From Bugula neritina (Eukaryota > Bryozoa > Gymnolaemata > Cheilostomatida > Bugulidae), in the NCBI GenBank assembly GCA_964035545.1, contig OZ037767.1, positions 3,046,680 to 3,110,679 on the forward strand: DNA of 64,000 nt, written 5' to 3'. The number at the start of each line of letters is the position of its first letter. The first letter of the stretch is position 1. Below the pieces are notes generated by a model, which saw only the letters and a program-made list of their open reading frames with translations, did no database searches and was not told where the DNA came from. Both the position numbers and the translations under genes were made by a program. Below are positions 57,484 to 64,000 of the stretch, piece after piece.

Positions 57484-60400
57484 ATGCGCCTCTCAATTGT
57501 TCTGGCAATTCCCATTGGTTTATGTCGCAGGATGATTGGTAATTTTCAATTAATGATTGCGTTTATAATTTCCATCTTATCAATCAGCTTTGGAAAAATG
57601 GCGCCCAACGATGTGAAGTTTGATTTCCTTTCTGACTACGAGATTGTGAAGACTCATGTAAGTTAATCTGTTTTTTTAAACTAAAGTTGTATGAAAGATC
57701 AGTGTGAAAATATAGCAGCATTATACAGTAAGGTTGTACATTGGATTGGAGTTGCAAATATTTTTTCTAATTAGAAATGTTTGACAAAATTAGTAAGGGT
57801 TCCCAGAGTTAAATTAATGTAAGTTAACATCAATTACTTTAGATCCATGAAGCAAAGAGAGGAAAACTCAGACTGAGTCTGGAGACCCTTCAGGGAGTCA
57901 TATTATACTCAATAGTGTTATATGAAGCCACCAGGTTCTCTAGTCCTTTCCTAGACCTTCAATGTTACACTGTTCACAACTCTACCGGGACGTACACCGA
58001 GCCCTTCAAACTAGAGTACTACGAGGGGCATATTAGCCTACCAGATATCCCTTCACATGTTCATGGTACTTTATACCATGGTATGACGTTTGAAGGGGTC
58101 ATACAGCTTAGTAACAGAACATATTATTTAGAGGCAGTTGACAGACATAAAACCTGGTCTAGAGATCAAAGTTTGTTTTATTTTAAAGATGATGTTGATA
58201 AGTTTAGTGACGGAGAGATCAATTTTAGCGAGCTGTACGCCGACTCCACTAAACGTAACAGCAATTTAAAAACATTGAATGATTTATATAAGAAACATGG
58301 CTTTCCAAAACTTCTGTCACCAAATGAACACAGGTACTAGATGATCCTTGAGATACTTTACAACCATTACCTAAAATATCCTGATATATTTTGCAATTAT
58401 AATATTTAATTATTTTAATTTTTATCAATTGCCTTCAAAGTTACTTTTCTTTTCCTTGAATGTTCACTGATCTGTTTTTACATTAAGTAAAGGTAAACGG
58501 AAAAGGCGGGAAGCCGGAAGTGATCAAATCAAGTACTGCACGATTCATGTGGTGGTTGACGGCTACTTCGTTCATTACATGGCCAACAATGATAAACAGG
58601 AAGCAGCTAAAATGCTTGCGCAGAATGTGAAAAATGTGCACCAGGTAAATTATCAGGCTTGAAGTCGAAATTATTATTTCACATTGAAGCTCAAAGTTGT
58701 TAACCTTTCATATTTTTCCTTACAGATTAGTTATACACACCTAGTTGTTCCTTCAAGGAAATTTTTTATTTATTTATTAGAATATGGATTTTAATCAACA
58801 ATATTTATTTGCAAAATGATATGTGTTTGTTGGTGCGATGTACATTTGCAATCCTTGACTATTGCTTACTGTTATTTAACTGACATTAGAGCGTTGATTG
58901 CGAGACATGTTTTTTGCTGTCAAAAATTTTGCCATCTTAAAAGTTTATTCTCTATAAGTTAGAATTCTATTTACTGTTTGCAGACATTCTTATCACAAGA
59001 CTTTGATGGTAATACGCTTCCAGACAACATAGGTGTAGTATTAGTCGGGCTAACGTTTATAGACAAGGTGTTTGGTTTTAATTACCTGAAAGGTGACAAA
59101 GATTCGGAGTTGTTCCTACGTAAATTCACTGAGAATTATCAGTAAGTACACGTGTACTAAGCCGAGTACACATGCACTCAGCTGAGTACATAGAAACTCA
59201 ACTAAAGTTTTTACTTTGACTGAAGAATATAGTTGAGTGTTTAAAACAGCTGCCAAAATTAAATGTTTCAATTTTTTAAGCAGTGTGTTTTTAATATTAC
59301 TCCAACAGAGTTAGTTAAACAAATTATATTCTCTGTAGTCTATAACTACAGTATTACACTGGGTGTTACACTATACTCTATAACTACAGTAATACACTGC
59401 TATGTTACGCTATCCTCTATTCTCTATAACAACAGTAATACACTGCTGTGTTACAGGTTTCCTGGTATTTGTGCAGCCCTAGTTTACACATTTCAAGACT
59501 TTGGGCCCACGTTAGGCATGGCTTGGGTGGCTACGTCTGAGCGACCATACAGGTGAGTTATATAGGTAAGTATGCAGGCAAGTTGCGCAGCTCTGCATTT
59601 GCTTTGTTGGCTGTAATGTTTTCTTTTACTATAACAATGTATTGGAAGCCACATCTTTATCTTTGCTTTCAACATTCTAGCTCAAAAAATATTTTAAAAT
59701 TTTTAAGTTTCAAATGAAGCTTTAAGTTTTCTACATCAAATCTTAATACTTTTTAAAAATGTCAAGCCTGTTTAATGTGAAAAAAGTTGAAATAAACATG
59801 TGGCCTCTAACACTTTTCATAGTAATACTTATATTTCAACAGACATGTTGAATTTTTTTACAAAATTGCCCTATAAACATAATAATTTGTAATGCTATCT
59901 TCGTTACTATGCATTGCTTGTAATACTTGGGGTTTAAAGATTACCCAAGTAAAATAACAGCAATTACAGTCTAAGGAATAGAATAAGTATAGCATTTGTG
60001 CCAAATGCCATGTTTTGGCATCTCCTGATAGGTGCCTGTGTGTAGTTATAGTCTATGTTTATGTAGAACTGGAATTGGGTCCACCTGGAACCATGGCTTT
60101 GTGACTACACTGTTGAAAGGAAAGCGTGTTACAGCCCGGGTGGCTCAACTCACTCTCGTACATGAGTTGGGGCACTCATTCGGGTCCTCGCATGACCCCG
60201 TAGAATCAGGTATAGCCTTAGGATTTTAGTTTGAAAATTTTAATAAAACCATAGCTAGTCAGTTGTATAGTCACTCCATTTTTCAGCATATGCAATGGGT
60301 TTTAGGTTCTTTACTAGTAACCATTTGTAGAGATGGTTCGATCTATGTCATCTAAGCTGACTTTCTGTTATAAGAATAGAAGCAATATTTATTTTAACAA

Positions 60401-63400
60401 AAGCTTGAAATAATTGTATTCATTGAAAAACTTACCCACATCAGTTGAAACTGTAATATTTCTTGTAAGTTTTATTGTATTTTGAAAGTTTAGTGAGGCA
60501 CTAGTATAGGCATTTGTGTTATACTAATGTCACATTATATAGGTACTATATAGGTCACTTATTGTATACTGAGTTTGCTATGCTATGCTATATAGGTCAC
60601 ATATGTGCCCCGACTGCAGCCCAAGGTGGCCATTACATCATGTATCCAACCACCTCCGATGGTTCTATGCCCAATAACTATGAGTTCTCACCCTGCTCTA
60701 AGAATGTCATTGCTGTGAGTACACCATGATGTTACAGTATCACAGTACTTGTGTATCACAGTCTATGATTTATAGTGCTGTTCTTTTGTGCCTGCACTCA
60801 ACAGCAAAACATAAATCTGCTAAAAGTTTGAAGCAAGGATTAAATATTTTTTATATTATTCATTTTTTTGTTTTATGTATTATTTTTAACTGCAAATCAA
60901 ACCATTGAGTTACTAAAAACTGTTTTATAAAATGTTTTTCAAGTACTACCCGCACATGACTATAGCCATCTTGGTAAAAAGTTTCATTAAAGAGTCAATC
61001 ATTTTACTCGTATTTTGCGAATTGTTTAGATGGTAAATTTTTCTGTAGATCATAATTGCCACACGGTCAGTGAAAGCACTACACAACTACGACGCACCAT
61101 ACTGTGGGAATGGTAACGTAGAAGAGGGCGAGGAGTGTGACTGCGGGACCGCTCTCTCGTGTCACGCACTGGACCAGTGTTGTGTTCCGGCGGGGCAGGA
61201 CAATCGTAGGTGGAACTAGCATGTGTTGAGATATTATTCAGATAGTGTATATGAAGCTAATGTGCTGAGATAGTATTAATATGATGTATATGTTGGGACC
61301 TATATATGTATATGTTGGGACCTATAACAAGTAACTTATATTAAATAATATTTAGTTAGAGTGCTTAGGTTTTCTAAGTAGTTTGAAGCAGCATTGAGCT
61401 GCAAAGTTTCTATTCAAATCGTTTATAAGTCTTGGTGTTTTGAGGTCACAAAACCGCTATGGCTGTCATGATAGGTTTAGATATTCTAATTTTTTATGAA
61501 AATTGATTTAATTTCATTTCCCAAAATTTGAGAAATATTTACAGCTTTTCTGCATATTACCTTGACTTTTCTGCATATTACCTTGACTTTTCTGAATATT
61601 ACCTTGACTTTTCTGCATATTACCTTGACTTTTCTGCATATTACCTTGATTTTTCTGAATATTACCTTGACTTTTCTGCATATTACCTTGACTTTTCTGC
61701 ATATTACCTTGATTTTTCTGAATATTACCTTGACTTTTCTGCATATTACCTTGACTTTTCTGCATATTACCTTGATTTTTCTGCATATTACCTTGACTTT
61801 TCTGCATATTACCTTGATTTTTCTGAATATTACCTTGACTTTTCTGCATATTACCTTGACTTTTCTGAATATTACCTTTACTTTTCTGCATATTACCTTG
61901 ACTTTTCTGCATAGTACTTTAAATTTCTGCGGATTTCTCTGAACTCTATACCTAAGCAGTCATTAGGTTCAACTTACAACTCTAGGAGTTGCTAGGTTGA
62001 GCTACAAAACCATCTGCAAACCCTGATCTCTATACGCTCTCAGTTTCTAAGTCAGTTTACTTTTCATTTATAACACTGGCTAGATGACTTTGTTTTACCT
62101 ACTTAGCTGTGTAATTAGCGTGTCTCTTGTTTTTCTGATATTGTTTCATGCAGTAGATCACTTATACTGTCTTTTATTAAGTAGATGCTAGCCCTTTGAT
62201 TTCATTGAAATATGCAGTCATATTTCTCTTACCGTCTGGGAAATATTGATCGATGCTGATGTAGTAAATAGATTAAAATAAACAAGCAAACTCAACTATG
62301 TGTGTTACATAACAGTGTTTCACAATAATAATGGCTTTTTTGTTTGCACACAGTTTTGTCAGAAGGTTTGGGGGTCGGTTAGACAACCTCTCAACATAAA
62401 TTGTTGTTTGAGGAGTTGAAAACTCAGTGCTTACAAAAGATGTCAAGAGTTGTGATCCAAAGACACTTAATAGGTTTTAATATAGACTTTCTAACTTATA
62501 GCTTGTCTTTATTGCATGCTACCGTTGGTAACAGTTGTAAACCTTCTATTCAGCTCTGTTGAGTCTTTGATAGTTTTTATTATAATTTTTTCTGCATTGT
62601 ATCACGGCGCATGTTTTGATGCAACACGTAGTTTTATTTTAATATTCCCTCTAGAATGTCTGCTGAGGAGAGATGAGGGAGTTGTCTGCACTCCGGCCAC
62701 ACACGAGTGCTGCACTCGGGAATGCCAAGTCATGCCGGCTGCTAACCACACTTGTGGCGGCTATGAAGACTGTTTACAAGAGAGTATGTGTGACGGGGAG
62801 CATATAACATGTCCTGTAGCGGCTCACAGGTCTAACGGAACACTGTGTAAAGGTGGTACCAGGGTATGTTGTCACATAAACTGATTTAGGCTGCAATCTA
62901 AGGCTGTGAAGGAATTGTGTTTTAGCTGATGGCGATTGTTAAAAGTTTGTTGATTGATGTGTGTATGACTTTACTGAATCATAATTTTGTCAAAATGACT
63001 GTTTTTTTTAAAGATTTCTATCTAATAAGTAAGTAGGATGTTTTTATTAGTGATTTATATTTTAAAAACACAATTTTACTCAATAACAAATGTTAAATCA
63101 CAAATTGCTAAAATGTTTTGGTTTACGGTAATGCTGTATGGTTTTATTCTTTGTCGGTCCTAATTGCAGTGCTGAGAAAATATATTACAATCTTTTGACA
63201 CGTTGTCACCCACAGATACTACAGAGTAGCATTTGTAAGCTGCCCTCTCATTGGTCACAATATTGCAGATATGCGAGAAGGGCGAGTGCTCTCATTCTGT
63301 CTGTTCAGTCGCAGGATTGGACGACTGTCTGTGTTCAGAAATCACCGAAACTTGTAAACTGTGCTGTGTAAACTCGTCTGAACCTCTGCCAGTGTGCAGG

Positions 63401-64000
63401 CCTGCCGTGGATTACACCTGGTTTAGTGACTCCAACTACGGGCTAGTTGAATGGCTGGAACCAGGTTAGAAGTTTATACTGTAAGACTCAGACATGTATT
63501 TTGATTTAATCATTGAAAATTTCAATAAAATATATTTAATATAACTTTTAAATCTTCAAATCTGTAATTTAAAATTTCAAACTGATATTTTTTAAAAGAA
63601 AATGGATCAAGGTTAATAAAGTGTAATTTATAAGAAATCTATTGAATCACCATCAAATAAAATTCATTTTTCAACGATGTGATCTGACAGTGTTTATTAC
63701 GTTTAAATTTGTGAAATAAAGCGCATCTAAATTTGAAGGTTGTAATTTTACAACTACTTTTTGGTTACACATCCTTCTGTTTCATATTTCATTAACCAAT
63801 AAGCTGGTAGTTGTATTCTCTCTATTTACAGGATCGCTGTGTTTGGATGGCACAGGGTATTGTGGGACAGATAGGCTGTGCGTCATACCTGGCTTTAAAT
63901 ATGCTGGGATAATCGGCTTACAGCTAGTAGGGAGCAGTGTCAACAAGTGGTTCGACACCAACTGGTAATCTACAATCAATAATACACTACCATGTTATAC
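57484..64000 (+). CDS. ADAM10/17-clade membrane metalloprotease, 3' end off the window
   Basis: A predicted surface sheddase. Exons seen: 57484-57657, 57843-58333, 58488-58644, 58984-59141, 59457-59552, 60067-60209, 60596-60714, 61049-61205, 62655-62863, 63269-63464 and 63832-63964, then a donor, so at least one exon is missing to the right. Order: signal sequence ([17 protein letters not shown], an alternative start at 57532); ADAM10-like prodomain ([34 protein letters not shown]); furin-type site KRKRR near residue 227; reprolysin domain with [12 protein letters not shown] near residue 393 and Met-turn HYIMYP; disintegrin [15 protein letters not shown]; Cys-rich region ([29 protein letters not shown]). 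The prodomain and Cys-rich region look ADAM10-like, [15 protein letters not shown] more ADAM17-like. A stretch of about 20 residues expected between WVATSE and TGIGST was not found. Confidence 0.88.
59330..59456 (+). repeat. Tandem repeat ending in the ADAM exon 5 acceptor
   Basis: Three diverged units of about 38-50 bp, each with CTATAA(C)(T/A)ACAGTA(A/T)TACACTG followed by TGTTAC. The last one runs directly into TTACAG, the acceptor before 59457. Confidence 0.8.
61545..61920 (+). repeat. 21-bp minisatellite in ADAM intron 8
   Basis: About 17 copies of ATTACCTTGACTTTTCTGCAT with TGAAT/TGCAT and GAC/GAT variants. The unit is a multiple of three and leaves ORFs open in three frames across both strands. 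It lies far from both splice sites. Confidence 0.97.

Noticed and set aside
61514-61942. Three overlapping ORFs of 126-132 codons
   Set aside because: A 21-bp array with no stop in several frames, in the middle of an ADAM intron; no domain or codon bias beyond the repeat.

Overview
This is intron-rich, AT-rich animal nuclear DNA, most likely from an invertebrate. It has GT-AG introns, many short exons, abundant micro- and minisatellites, LTR and DNA transposons and tRNA-derived SINE fragments. There are no operons and no bacterial signals. Lineage cannot be fixed from sequence alone; a lophotrochozoan-type genome would fit. Gene models were assembled by hand from exon reading frames, splice sites and phase matching, so individual junctions carry some risk. 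The models for six of the seven genes close in frame from start to stop, and the seventh runs off the window.

Minus-strand half (1-40187). A compact gene with four tau/MAP2/MAP4-type microtubule-binding repeats covers 12235-1348. Its 7.3-kb first intron carries a BEL/Pao LTR retrotransposon (4871-10629) whose two LTRs are identical. The element's single long ORF lacks the reverse transcriptase core and most of the integrase core. A non-autonomous hAT-type element with an 8-bp target duplication (13818-15608) lies in the next intergenic region. ATG2, the autophagy lipid-transfer protein, follows as about 38 exons (34985-16587, about 1946 residues). Then comes MRPL1, mitochondrial ribosomal protein L1 (40187-35894).

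Plus-strand half (40589-64000). COX7C (40589-41995) is head-to-head with MRPL1 across a 401-bp gap, so two nuclear genes for mitochondrial proteins share one promoter region. Next are a divergent alpha-tubulin (43254-47572) without the K40 acetylation site and without an acidic EEY tail, the Golgi tethering subunit COG8 (48507-56275), and an ADAM10/17-clade metalloprotease (57484 to beyond the right edge).

The genes do not form one pathway. They are housekeeping and trafficking genes (autophagy, Golgi tethering, mitochondrial translation and respiration, cytoskeleton, surface shedding). The most distinctive window-wide pattern is that minisatellites sit inside introns, often directly against a splice site. 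Several repeat units carry a copy of that splice site.
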